Below are positions 1 to 8,175 of a DNA stretch of 64,000 nt, in pieces. The position numbers and the translations under genes were made by a program. The stretch's first letter is position 1, and each line of letters starts with the position of its first letter. The notes beneath the pieces were generated by a model, which saw only the letters and a program-made list of their open reading frames with translations, was not told the origin of the DNA and did no database searches. Origin of the DNA: an uncultured Aquimarina sp. (GTDB lineage Bacteria; Bacteroidota; Bacteroidia; Flavobacteriales; Flavobacteriaceae); assembly GCA_947498815.1 (NCBI GenBank), contig CANMLU010000003.1, positions 186,001-250,000 on the forward strand. The letters run 5' to 3'.

Positions 1-118
1 CCATTTCTAATGGATTACCCAATGAATCTTTTACAAAACCTGTAATTTGTACTTTTTGGGCAGTAGTCGTCAGTGCCATTCCCAAAAGGAAAAGCAGTAC
101 TATTAGTTTATTGTTCAT
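1..118 (-). CDS. Exported protein, N-terminal fragment (carboxypeptidase-regulatory-like domain start)
   Basis: The gene is cut by the window edge; only about 39 residues are visible. They begin with a clear signal peptide (MNNKLIVLLFLLGMALTTTAQ) followed by KVQITGFVKDSLGNPLE. That is how CarboxypepD_reg-like/TonB-receptor plug-associated domains begin ('V.G.V.D..G.PL'). It is probably an outer-membrane TonB-dependent receptor or a related surface protein. It lies just downstream of the GLPGLI gene on the same strand (21-bp gap). GLPGLI genes are often paired with such proteins, so a two-gene operon is likely. The identity of the rest cannot be judged. Confidence 0.6.
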   Translation of the reverse strand, partial: MNNKLIVLLFLLGMALTTTAQKVQITGFVKDSLGNPLEM

Positions 119-139
119 TTTTGATTGATTGAATACTTG

Positions 140-958
140 TTACCCTCCTATGCGTATTTGAAAACTTCTCCCATCATCTCGTTGTGATCTTCTTGCCCTC
201 ATTTCTTTCATTTTCTTTGTCAATACATCTTCAAATTGTTCTTGGGTAATGACCTTGCCTTTAGAGGGTTCAATAATTTCAACTTTCTTCTTTGGATTTA
301 AGACGACCTTGCTGCACAGCATATTTTGTTCTCCATCACCAACTTCCAGTATTAAACCCGGTAATCCCCAATAATTCCCTGGACCATTGTTTATGGGTAT
401 CTCGGGGGTATACCATGCAGTAATCGTAACCTCTTCTTCGGGAATCGTTTCTTGATCTTCATTATCATTGTTAAGCCTTATGCTTCTTATACGTCGCTCC
501 ATACGTTTTGCCGTTGCTTTATAGCATGTATAATTTCCTATTTTTTTGGTTTCGTCTTCTAGTTTCCAATCTAATTTTTCTAACTTATCCTTTACCAGAA
601 ACAATTTACCAAGCATATCTCTTTTACTGGCAAAACGTTCTTCTTTGATATTTTTATATAAGACATCAGATCCACCACCTGCAACCATAATGCGCATTCC
701 GGTTGCTGATTGTGGTGCTTCCAAGCTTTCTTCTTCTTTATAAACCGATTCGAAAGCACTAAAGCTTAGAGTGAATTCTTTTTGAAATTGCTTTCTAAGC
801 ATTTCCTGAATTTGTTTCTGCATTTCGGGACTCGTATTTGCATTGCCCATTTTAAGATCAACTTTTCTATTGGTTTTATAGGTAACAACTCCCTGAAAAT
901 CTTGTGCCGATACGCTTTCTATTATAAAAAGCACTATCAATATTAGTATCCGTATCAT
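140..958 (-). CDS. GLPGLI family protein
   Basis: The 272-residue exported protein has a signal peptide (MIRILILIVLFIIESVSAQ) and carries the family-naming motif, here GNYWGLPGLILEVGDG, near residue 200. GLPGLI proteins are Bacteroidota-specific and their function is not established; they are often encoded beside TonB-dependent receptors or two-component systems. The middle of the protein is rich in Lys, Arg and Glu. The gene is divergent from the histidine kinase at 1084. The 125-bp shared region contains three phased GTTAA repeats, so the adjacent response regulator may control this gene. The family call is firm; the function is unknown. Confidence 0.9.
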   Translation of the reverse strand: MIRILILIVLFIIESVSAQDFQGVVTYKTNRKVDLKMGNANTSPEMQKQIQEMLRKQFQKEFTLSFSAFESVYKEEESLEAPQSATGMRIMVAGGGSDVLYKNIKEERFASKRDMLGKLFLVKDKLEKLDWKLEDETKKIGNYTCYKATAKRMERRIRSIRLNNDNEDQETIPEEEVTITAWYTPEIPINNGPGNYWGLPGLILEVGDGEQNMLCSKVVLNPKKKVEIIEPSKGKVITQEQFEDVLTKKMKEMRARRSQRDDGRSFQIRIGG

Positions 959-1017
959 AATGTTTTAATTTTTGATTTATATTTCTACAAAGATGAACTC
1001 TGAACACTAACCAGAAG

Positions 1018-1042
1018 GTTAAGTAATGTTAACGACTGTTAA
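1018..1042 (+). promoter_or_regulatory. Three GTTAA direct repeats, 10-bp period (candidate response-regulator operator)
   Basis: GTTAA occurs at 1018-1022, 1028-1032 and 1038-1042, exactly one helical turn apart, in the intergenic region between the GLPGLI gene and the kinase/regulator operon. OmpR/PhoB-type regulators bind direct repeats of about 10-11 bp. The adjacent regulator is of that class, so autoregulation is the natural inference. Confidence 0.55.
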
Positions 1043-1046
1043 CCAA

Positions 1047-1079
1047 TTGGTTTTATATAGGATAAGAATCTTATTTTTG
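1047..1079 (+). promoter_or_regulatory. Bacteroidota-type promoter for the kinase/regulator operon
   Basis: TTG at 1047-1049 and TATTTTTG (consensus TAnnTTTG) at 1072-1079 are 22 bp apart. The -7 element ends only 4 bp before the ATG at 1084, so the transcript would have almost no leader. Confidence 0.45.
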
Positions 1080-1083
1080 AATC

Positions 1084-2604
1084 ATGCCAAAAAGAAATTA
1101 CAAGAGTATATTATATTTTATTGCCAGTGTGATCATGATCACACTAGTTATTCAGGTGTATTGGAATTATAAAAATTATCAAACGGGAAAGCAGCAATTG
1201 ATTAATGAAGTACAAATAAGCTTGGATAATGCTGTAGATGAATATTTTACTCAACTCGCCAAAGAAAAAACGATTTTTATTATGCCAGACAGCATGATCA
1301 CAAAAGCCGTTAGACAGGAAAATACTATCAAAAGAAAATTGATCACTCTAAATGACTTTAGAAATATAGATTCTTTTAATCTTAACAAAGACACAAAAAT
1401 TTCTGTACTCAAAGATTCTGGTAATCAAAACATCCATATTTTAAAAAGCCCTAATCTATCCAAATCAGAAATATCAAAGCGCCAAATGGCATTACTTCTT
1501 AATTTAAAAAATGATGAAGAAAACAATCGAAAAATCAACAAAGACAGTATTAGAGTAATCTTTAGAAATCTGGCTTCCAAAGCAATTATATCAATAACAC
1601 AAGATTCTTTGAAGTTAGAAAAAATTAACGCGCTTGTCAAAAACGAATTATCTCGTAAAAATATTAACCTAGACTACGGTTTAAGGTATACCAACCCATT
1701 TGAAGAACAAAAAGAGATTAATAGCAAGATTATTAATTCTGCAATCCTTAAAACAACTTCAAAATCTTCTTTTCTACCTAGAATCAGTGAATTAGAACTC
1801 TTCTTTACCAATGAAAGATTGGCGATTTTTAAGAAAAATCTAGTTGGTATTTCCTTATCATTCTTATTAATGGGTTCTGTAATTGCATGTCTGCTTTTTT
1901 TATTAAGAATTATAAACCGCCAAAAGCAACTTGCCGAGTTAAAAAATGACTTAATCAGTAATATTACTCACGAATTTAAGACGCCAATCGCGACCATAAG
2001 TGCTGCACTAGAAGGAATTCAAAGCTTCAATCAAGGAAATGATCCGAAAAAGACAGAAAAATACGTAAAAATGTCTTCAAATCAATTGGGTAAATTAAAT
2101 GTTATGGTTGAAAAAATCCTCGAAACGGCTACTCTCGACAGTGATGAGTTACAATTAAATGTCGAAGAAATATATCTGGCAGATCATATTCACACAATTA
2201 CAAACAAGCATCAAACAAATTCGCCAGAAAAGAAAATTACTTTCAACAGTTCACACAAAAACATACGAAGAAAGGTAGATGTGTTTCATTTTGAAAATGC
2301 GATCAATAATATCATTGATAATGCCATAAAGTATGGCGGAAACACTATAAAAGTGAATGTTAGAAAAATAGAATCTGACATAATTATCGAAATTATTGAC
2401 AATGGAAAATCCTTAACAAGAGCACACAAAGAAAAAATATTTGAAAAATTTTATCGTGTGCCCAAGGGAAACACTCATGATATTAAGGGTTTCGGAATTG
2501 GTTTATTTTATACCAAAACCATTATCGAAAAACATGGTGGTGTCATACAACTATCTCTGGATCGAGACCAAACGAATTTCAAAATTACACTACCCAATGA
2601 ATAA
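1084..2604 (+). CDS. Sensor histidine kinase (HisKA/HATPase_c), membrane bound
   Basis: This is a 506-residue inner-membrane sensor. One transmembrane helix lies near residues 8-26 and a second near 254-276, enclosing a periplasmic sensor region of about 225 residues that I do not recognise. The dimerisation/phosphoacceptor motif NITHEFKTPIATIS has its His at 296. The ATPase domain shows the N-box (NAINNIIDNAIKYGG), a G1 box that reads DNGKSL rather than the usual DxGxGI, the F-box region EKIFEKFYR, and G2 GFGIGLFYTK. It overlaps the response regulator by 8 bp, so the two are translationally coupled. The signal sensed is unknown; the divergent GLPGLI/receptor genes suggest an envelope signal. 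Confidence 0.93.
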   Translation: MPKRNYKSILYFIASVIMITLVIQVYWNYKNYQTGKQQLINEVQISLDNAVDEYFTQLAKEKTIFIMPDSMITKAVRQENTIKRKLITLNDFRNIDSFNLNKDTKISVLKDSGNQNIHILKSPNLSKSEISKRQMALLLNLKNDEENNRKINKDSIRVIFRNLASKAIISITQDSLKLEKINALVKNELSRKNINLDYGLRYTNPFEEQKEINSKIINSAILKTTSKSSFLPRISELELFFTNERLAIFKKNLVGISLSFLLMGSVIACLLFLLRIINRQKQLAELKNDLISNITHEFKTPIATISAALEGIQSFNQGNDPKKTEKYVKMSSNQLGKLNVMVEKILETATLDSDELQLNVEEIYLADHIHTITNKHQTNSPEKKITFNSSHKNIRRKVDVFHFENAINNIIDNAIKYGGNTIKVNVRKIESDIIIEIIDNGKSLTRAHKEKIFEKFYRVPKGNTHDIKGFGIGLFYTKTIIEKHGGVIQLSLDRDQTNFKITLPNE

Positions 2605-3277
2605 AGTTACCGAAATAGTACTTGCAGAAGATGAACCTTCGTTGGGGCAAATCATTAAAGAAAGTTTGGACACAAGAGGTTTCAAAGTACACCTCGCTCA
2701 AAACGGAGAAGAAGCTTACAAAATCTATAAAAACATCCATCCAAAATTGCTTGTTTTAGATGTAATGATGCCAAAAAAAGATGGTTTCACACTTGCCAAA
2801 GAAATTAGACTTGAAGATGAAACCATTCCTATTATATTCCTTACTGCAAAATCACAAACACAAGATGTCGTAGAAGGCTTTACCATTGGTGGAAATGACT
2901 ATTTGAAAAAGCCATTCAGTATGGAGGAATTGATTGTTAGGATTAATAATTTACTAAATCGCACAGCTTTTCAACAAAATTCTGAAGTCATTGCTATTGG
3001 AGAGTACACTTTTGATTTTCCTCGACAAATTCTGTCTTTTAAAGGCAGTGATCAAAAACTTACGCATAGAGAATCACATTTATTGTTTCATCTTATCAAA
3101 AATAAAAATCAAATTCTGGATCGCTCTTTGATTCTTAAAAAATTATGGGGTGATGATGATTTTTTTAATGGAAGAAGTATGGATGTTTTTATTACCAAAC
3201 TAAGAAAGAAACTACAACAAGACAGTTCGATAGAGATAATCAATGTGCGAGGATATGGATATAAATTGGTCTGCTAG
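2597..3277 (+). CDS. Response regulator, OmpR/PhoB family
   Basis: The protein has 226 residues: a receiver domain with the acidic pocket (AEDEP) and phosphoacceptor Asp55 (LLVLDVMMPKKDG), then a C-terminal winged helix (LTHRESHLLFHLIKNKNQILDRS... NVRGYGYKLVC). The reading frame is open further upstream, but the start at 2597 (MNKVTEIVLAEDEP) is the one that begins a normal receiver domain, and it overlaps the kinase stop. It is the partner of the kinase at 1084. Its likely target is the GTTAA repeat array upstream of the operon and the GLPGLI gene. Confidence 0.93.
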   Translation: MNKVTEIVLAEDEPSLGQIIKESLDTRGFKVHLAQNGEEAYKIYKNIHPKLLVLDVMMPKKDGFTLAKEIRLEDETIPIIFLTAKSQTQDVVEGFTIGGNDYLKKPFSMEELIVRINNLLNRTAFQQNSEVIAIGEYTFDFPRQILSFKGSDQKLTHRESHLLFHLIKNKNQILDRSLILKKLWGDDDFFNGRSMDVFITKLRKKLQQDSSIEIINVRGYGYKLVC

Positions 3278-3439
3278 GACCTGGACTCAACTTAAATTCA
3301 AAGCACTTAAACGACAACTTAGGTTTCAAAACGAATAACTTATACAAATTCTTATCTATCCTTTTTATGTTCCTCATAAAATCCATTATATTTACCCCCA
3401 AACTGTAATTTCACACAACCCCAAGAAAAACAATCAACT

Positions 3440-4054
3440 ATGCATATAGCTATAGCTGGAAATATCGGTGCCGGAAAAACCACATTAACCCGATTACTTG
3501 CTAAACATTATAAATGGGAAGCCCATTTTGAAGATGTATTAGAAAATCCTTATTTAGAAGATTTTTATAATAAAATGGAGCGATGGTCTTTTAATCTTCA
3601 AATTTATTTTCTCAATAGTCGCTTTAGACAAATTCTTGAAATTAGAGAAAGTGGAAAAGACATCGTCCAGGATAGAACCATTTATGAGGATGCTTATATT
3701 TTTGCACCCAACTTGCATGCTATGGGATTAATGACAAATCGTGATTTTGAAAATTACAAGTCACTCTTCGATCTTATGGAAGCTGTAGTAGAAGGCCCCG
3801 ATTTGTTGATTTATCTAAGAAGTAGTATTCCAAACTTAGTATCCCAAATCCATAAACGAGGTCGTGAGTACGAAAACACCATTAGCATTGATTATTTAAG
3901 CAGGCTTAATGAACGTTATGAGGCCTGGGCTCATGACTATGACAAAGGAAATCTTTTGATTGTTGATGTAGACAATCTTAATTTTGTTGATAATCCTGAA
4001 GATCTCGGAAATATCATTAATCGTATTGATGCCGAGCTTAACGGTTTGTTCTAA
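3440..4054 (+). CDS. Deoxynucleoside kinase family protein
   Basis: The 204-residue cytosolic enzyme starts directly with a P-loop (MHIAIAGNIGAGKTTLTRLL). It carries the family's DR[ST] motif as QDRTIYEDAYIFA near residue 80 and the Arg-rich lid (IHKRGREYE) near residue 140. The family phosphorylates deoxynucleosides for salvage (dGK/dAK type). The length is typical. It stands alone, 162 bp after the regulator and 23 bp before the DUF2461 gene, with which it may be co-transcribed. Exact substrate preference cannot be read from the sequence. Confidence 0.9.
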   Translation: MHIAIAGNIGAGKTTLTRLLAKHYKWEAHFEDVLENPYLEDFYNKMERWSFNLQIYFLNSRFRQILEIRESGKDIVQDRTIYEDAYIFAPNLHAMGLMTNRDFENYKSLFDLMEAVVEGPDLLIYLRSSIPNLVSQIHKRGREYENTISIDYLSRLNERYEAWAHDYDKGNLLIVDVDNLNFVDNPEDLGNIINRIDAELNGLF

Positions 4055-4077
4055 AAAATCATCTCTTATATTTTAGT

Positions 4078-4734
4078 ATGGATTTCGAAGCATTATTGCA
4101 ATTTCTCGAAGAGTTACAAAACAATAATCATAAGGAATGGATGGATGCAAACAGAAAGCGCTATCACTCGGTTAGAAATTCGTTCATAAAATGGTTGGAT
4201 GAATTAGATTCAAAGCTGGTTACTATAGACCCTAATTACTTCCCTACTCCAGGAAAAAAAGGTATTAATCGGATCAATAATAATTTACTTTTTCATCCTA
4301 ATAAACCTGTTTACAAAGATCACTTTGCAGCTGGATTGGACCAAAGATCTAAGCAAGGAGATTTTTATATCCAAATAGGAATTAATGAAAGTGAATTGGC
4401 GGGTGGATATTGGAAACCAGACAACAAACTCCTACATAGTATTCGGGAGGCCATAGACTATAATGGCGGGGAGTTACAAAAGATTATAAACAAGAAGAGT
4501 TTCAAGGATACATTTGGAGATCTCTATCCGGATAGGGATAAGCTCAAAACTACTCCAAAAGGATATAGCTCTGATCATGAACATATTGATCTACTCCGTC
4601 ACAAAACATTTGCCGTGATTCACCCCTTGAAAAAAGAAGATATTCTAGGAGATAACTTTATGGAACATGTGATTGAAGTATACCGAGAAATGCTTCCCTT
4701 TAGAAGATATTTTAATCAAGCAGTAACAGTTTAG
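4078..4734 (+). CDS. DUF2461 (TIGR02453) family protein
   Basis: The 218-residue protein shows features I associate with DUF2461: N-terminal FLEELQNNNHKEWMDANRKRY, then NRINNNLLFHPNKPVYKDHFAAGL, and a DFYIQIGINESELAGGYWKPD stretch. No catalytic role is established for the family. There is no signal peptide, so the protein is probably cytosolic. It follows the deoxynucleoside kinase by 23 bp on the same strand and converges on the KDO transferase gene, with a gap of only 21 bp. Confidence 0.8.
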   Translation: MDFEALLQFLEELQNNNHKEWMDANRKRYHSVRNSFIKWLDELDSKLVTIDPNYFPTPGKKGINRINNNLLFHPNKPVYKDHFAAGLDQRSKQGDFYIQIGINESELAGGYWKPDNKLLHSIREAIDYNGGELQKIINKKSFKDTFGDLYPDRDKLKTTPKGYSSDHEHIDLLRHKTFAVIHPLKKEDILGDNFMEHVIEVYREMLPFRRYFNQAVTV

Positions 4735-4755
4735 CTAGAAATACTAATATCACAC

Positions 4756-6006
4756 CTATTTGCTTTTAGTAATTTTTTCGTCCAAATAAGAAACAATCAT
4801 GTCGGTTGCACCCGTATTACTATTAATAAAGTGCCCCGAAATCATCCCGGTTTTTTCTCTGAATTTTTTATCATCGACAAGTTTCTGCACTACGCGACTA
4901 AATTCTTCTTCACTTGAAACCGAAAATAACCCAGCCAATTTCTGAAGTTGTTTGGCTTCTCTAAATTTTTCAAAATTCTTACCAATTACTATAGGAATAC
5001 CGAATGTTGCAGGCTCAAGAATATTGTGCAACCCTCCTGTTCCCATAGCGCCACCAACATAGGCAATATCTCCATAGCTGTACACCCGAGATAAGTACCC
5101 AATCGTATTCATGATGAACACTTCATGATTTTTGAGGTTTTTTCCTTCTTTTTCGGAATATAACACCGTTTTCTTTTGAATTTTCTGCTTTAAAGAATTC
5201 ACACTACTATCTTTAATCTCGTGTGGCGCAATAATAAAACACACTTCACTTGAAGCTCGATTAACAAAATCAATAAAAATAGCTTCATCCTCTGGCCATG
5301 AACTTCCAAATACGATACAAAGTCGCCCATCAATAAATTCTGAAATAAAATCCACATGGTTATCCATTTCAATTTGATGACTTACTCTATCAAATCGCGT
5401 ATCTCCACTTAAAGTCACATTGTTAAATCCCTGTCTCTCGATAAGATTTTTTGATATCCTATCCTGAACAAAAAAATGATCAATCGTTTTTAATGCCTTA
5501 CGCATAAATCCTCCATACCATTTGAAAAATGCTTGTTCTTCTCTAAACGTTGTAGATATAAAAACTATAGGAATATTATTAGATTTAAGTGTTTTAAGGT
5601 AATTAGGCCAAAACTCATATTTTACAAATACTGCCAATTCTGGTTGCACCAACTCTATAAATCTTTTAGTCTTGGCTTTGGTGTCCATTGGAAGATATAC
5701 AATAACATCCGCTAGCGTACTATTTTTTTTTGCCTCATATCCCGAGGGTGAAAAAAAAGTTACTAATAACTTATGATCCGGATATTTCTTTTTTAAAGCC
5801 TCCATCACGGGCACTCCCTGTTCATACTCTCCCAATGATGCACAATGAAACCAAAAGGTACGACCTTGAGCGGAAAAATGATTCTCAAGGGTCTCAAAAA
5901 CTGTTTTCCTTCCACTGGCAAATAACTTGAGTTTAGAACCAAATAATCCTATTACCGGAAGAATCCCATTAAATAAAGTAATAAAGATGTTATATACTAT
6001 ACTCAA
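4756..6006 (-). CDS. waaA: 3-deoxy-D-manno-octulosonic acid (KDO) transferase
   Basis: The 416-residue GT-B glycosyltransferase transfers KDO onto lipid A precursor at the inner face of the cytoplasmic membrane. An N-terminal hydrophobic anchor (about residues 5-25) precedes the family hallmark FWFHCASLGEYEQGVPVMEAL, which contains the catalytic Glu. Then follow LLVTFFSPSGYE, LAVFVKYEFWPNYL, a C-terminal IVFGSSWPEDE, and the donor-binding AYVGGAMGTGGLHNILEPATFGIPIVIG. Length and motif order match the family. The gene is monocistronic and convergent with the DUF2461 gene. Confidence 0.95.
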   Translation of the reverse strand: MSIVYNIFITLFNGILPVIGLFGSKLKLFASGRKTVFETLENHFSAQGRTFWFHCASLGEYEQGVPVMEALKKKYPDHKLLVTFFSPSGYEAKKNSTLADVIVYLPMDTKAKTKRFIELVQPELAVFVKYEFWPNYLKTLKSNNIPIVFISTTFREEQAFFKWYGGFMRKALKTIDHFFVQDRISKNLIERQGFNNVTLSGDTRFDRVSHQIEMDNHVDFISEFIDGRLCIVFGSSWPEDEAIFIDFVNRASSEVCFIIAPHEIKDSSVNSLKQKIQKKTVLYSEKEGKNLKNHEVFIMNTIGYLSRVYSYGDIAYVGGAMGTGGLHNILEPATFGIPIVIGKNFEKFREAKQLQKLAGLFSVSSEEEFSRVVQKLVDDKKFREKTGMISGHFINSNTGATDMIVSYLDEKITKSK

Positions 6007-6194
6007 AGAATGATGATTTTTATGAATTGCTAAAATACAGCTCTTTGTTATAAAACAATAGGTAAAATTATTAAAAGGATTTTTGAAAAAATTTTATCAA
6101 TTCAACAATTAAAAAATAATTATTATGAATAAAACTCAGTTTTTGTCTTAAAAATTTAATAAATTAATAGTCTTTTTACACAAACTCATCAATT

Positions 6195-7997
6195 ATGAAA
6201 TTAAAAACTACTTTAATTGCATTATTTTCTTGTGCATTCTTATTTTCTCAGAATTTTCTGGAAGTACAACTCCCAACACCCGATAAATTAAGCCCATTAT
6301 TTATTGGTCCATTAGTCAAGTCTACAATTCATTATGGAGCTACACCTTCAAACTACAATGGCAAAGTTATTCTATTTAATCATGGATACATTGATTTAAA
6401 CCAGGGTCAGTTTTTATTCGACAATTCTTTTTATCAAGATAGCTATACTGAAGGATATCAAGCTATTTTTGTAGCTACAACAAGAGGCGAAGGCATCTGG
6501 GAAAATGGGAAACTGTTGGCCGAATCCATAGATATAGTTACGCAAAGATTTAATGTACCACAAGTTTATCTTGTAGGACATAGTAATGGTGGTAAAGCCT
6601 CCGAAGCTGCTATGTTTCAATACAATAAAAAAGATAAGGTGAGTCGTGCTTTTGCTCTGGGAACACCTTTTTGGGGGACGTATCTGGCGGATATTTCACA
6701 AATGCCTTGGTTAAATTGGGCATGGAGGCTTACAGGTCTTAATGAAGGCGCCCGTACCTCAACAACATATTATTGCAGAAACGTGGTGCGCCCGTACCTA
6801 GATAATCATGAAAATAATGAGCCCGAAAAATTTGTCGTTCTTGGAGCTTCAGGTTTTTATAAGGGGTCCACTATTGCCGCTCCCGCTTTTTTACTAACCG
6901 GTGGTGTCTTACTTCCTGTGCAAGGAGTTAATGATGGAGTGTCTCCATATAGCAGTACACTTAGACCTGGAGCAGAATATGTGTTTCGTAAAAATGATTC
7001 TAGAGCCATCTTTGATCACCTTGATGTGGGGCTTGGACAGTTTAGCTGGCCATATGTTAAATCATATATCGAAAACACAGCCTTAAGAAGTAACATTTCT
7101 TCAAAACATCAAGACCAAACTTTCAAAACTGAAAGTAATTATTACATTATACATTCTCAAAACGAGTATGATGAGATTCTATTGGATAAAAACTCCAAAT
7201 ACGCTGTTGCCGAAATACTTCATGAAAATGCTAAAGCACAATTTCAGTTTTTTGATCCTTCAAACAAAAGAGTACTACAACCAAAAAGTATCTCAAAGGC
7301 GAATCACAAAACTAGTATCCCTATTTTGAGTAGTGATTTACGTCTTCATGGAGATTCGAAATTTGCGGCGTTCATAAAGCAGGATAATGGTATAAAAATG
7401 ATATTAGAACAATTACCAGAAAAAGAACACCCCTTATTAAAGGTGCATATTTCATCTCTGAAGACATCACACGGTTTGGATATGCAAACAGAAGTACGAG
7501 GAGTCATCACAAGAACTGCTACGCTAACTGGTATTTCATTACAGAGTAATCCCGAAGTGATTACTTTTGAGCCACGAAACGGCAGCTATTATTATGATAC
7601 AAATACTCTAAAAGAAGGAGTATATAGCCTTTTTCTTAATTCAGAAAGCGAAGATAATTTCAAAAGGTCTATAATTTCTGGTTTTGTGGTTGGAAATATT
7701 AATAAAGCCCTTGGCTCTAAGAAAATCAACAATACGATCGAGAGTTCAGATGAATCAATCATAATCACACCAAATTCTGTTAAAAACAAAGCCAAAATAT
7801 CAATTTCAGGATATCCAATAACCGATAAGCTTTCTGTACTCCTTTTTGATGTCACTGGTAAACAAATTAAAAAGTTTGAGATAATAACGAATGATAGGTT
7901 ACAATTTGATGTTTCTAACCAACTACACAATTTAAGTAAGGGCATTTACCTTTTAAAGGTTAATAATTTTCAGACTATAAAATTTGTAAAAGAATAA
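6195..7997 (+). CDS. Secreted alpha/beta hydrolase (lipase-like) with T9SS sorting domain
   Basis: The 600-residue protein has a signal peptide (residues 1-19, LIALFSCAFLFSQ). A lipase-like alpha/beta-hydrolase domain spans roughly residues 50-300, with the nucleophile elbow GHSNGG (Ser130) and the oxyanion region FNHGY. A beta-rich middle follows. The C-terminus ends LSKGIYLLKVNNFQTIKFVKE, typical of a type A T9SS sorting domain, so the enzyme is probably secreted or surface-attached by type IX secretion. The natural substrate (ester or polyester) is unknown. A strong terminator hairpin follows at 8032. Confidence 0.82.
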   Translation: MKLKTTLIALFSCAFLFSQNFLEVQLPTPDKLSPLFIGPLVKSTIHYGATPSNYNGKVILFNHGYIDLNQGQFLFDNSFYQDSYTEGYQAIFVATTRGEGIWENGKLLAESIDIVTQRFNVPQVYLVGHSNGGKASEAAMFQYNKKDKVSRAFALGTPFWGTYLADISQMPWLNWAWRLTGLNEGARTSTTYYCRNVVRPYLDNHENNEPEKFVVLGASGFYKGSTIAAPAFLLTGGVLLPVQGVNDGVSPYSSTLRPGAEYVFRKNDSRAIFDHLDVGLGQFSWPYVKSYIENTALRSNISSKHQDQTFKTESNYYIIHSQNEYDEILLDKNSKYAVAEILHENAKAQFQFFDPSNKRVLQPKSISKANHKTSIPILSSDLRLHGDSKFAAFIKQDNGIKMILEQLPEKEHPLLKVHISSLKTSHGLDMQTEVRGVITRTATLTGISLQSNPEVITFEPRNGSYYYDTNTLKEGVYSLFLNSESEDNFKRSIISGFVVGNINKALGSKKINNTIESSDESIIITPNSVKNKAKISISGYPITDKLSVLLFDVTGKQIKKFEIITNDRLQFDVSNQLHNLSKGIYLLKVNNFQTIKFVKE

Positions 7998-8031
7998 TTC
8001 TTAAAACCAATATTCTTTAGTTTCCCACCTG

Positions 8032-8075
8032 AAGCGAAGTATCTTAAAAAGCGTCCTGCATAAGATACTTCGCTT
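8032..8075 (+). terminator. Intrinsic terminator hairpin
   Basis: A perfect 15-bp stem, AAGCGAAGTATCTTA (8032-8046) with its reverse complement at 8061-8075, has a 14-nt loop. A T-rich stretch follows. It lies 35 bp after the lipase stop. Confidence 0.85.
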
Positions 8076-8122
8076 TATTGTATTATTGAGTATACCAATA
8101 TTTATCAAAACCATATATAACA

Positions 8123-8153
8123 TTGGCAATAGTACCAATATTTTGTACTTTCG
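8123..8153 (+). promoter_or_regulatory. Bacteroidota-type promoter of the aminotransferase gene
   Basis: TTG at 8123-8125 and TACTTTCG (TAnnTTTG with one mismatch) at 8146-8153 are separated by 20 bp. A start of transcription near 8160 would exclude the longer open frame from 8086 and supports translation from 8176. Confidence 0.55.
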
Positions 8154-8175
8154 TGAGGTTACAATAAGCACATTT

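Noticed and set aside
2441-2596. Longer response-regulator start at 2441
   Set aside because: The extra 52 residues lie inside the kinase gene in another frame and precede the normal receiver start; ATG 2597 gives a canonical protein.
8086-8175. Longer aminotransferase start at 8086
   Set aside because: A TTG/TACTTTCG promoter sits inside this stretch, and the conserved protein begins at MKKIQMVDLKGQY (8176).
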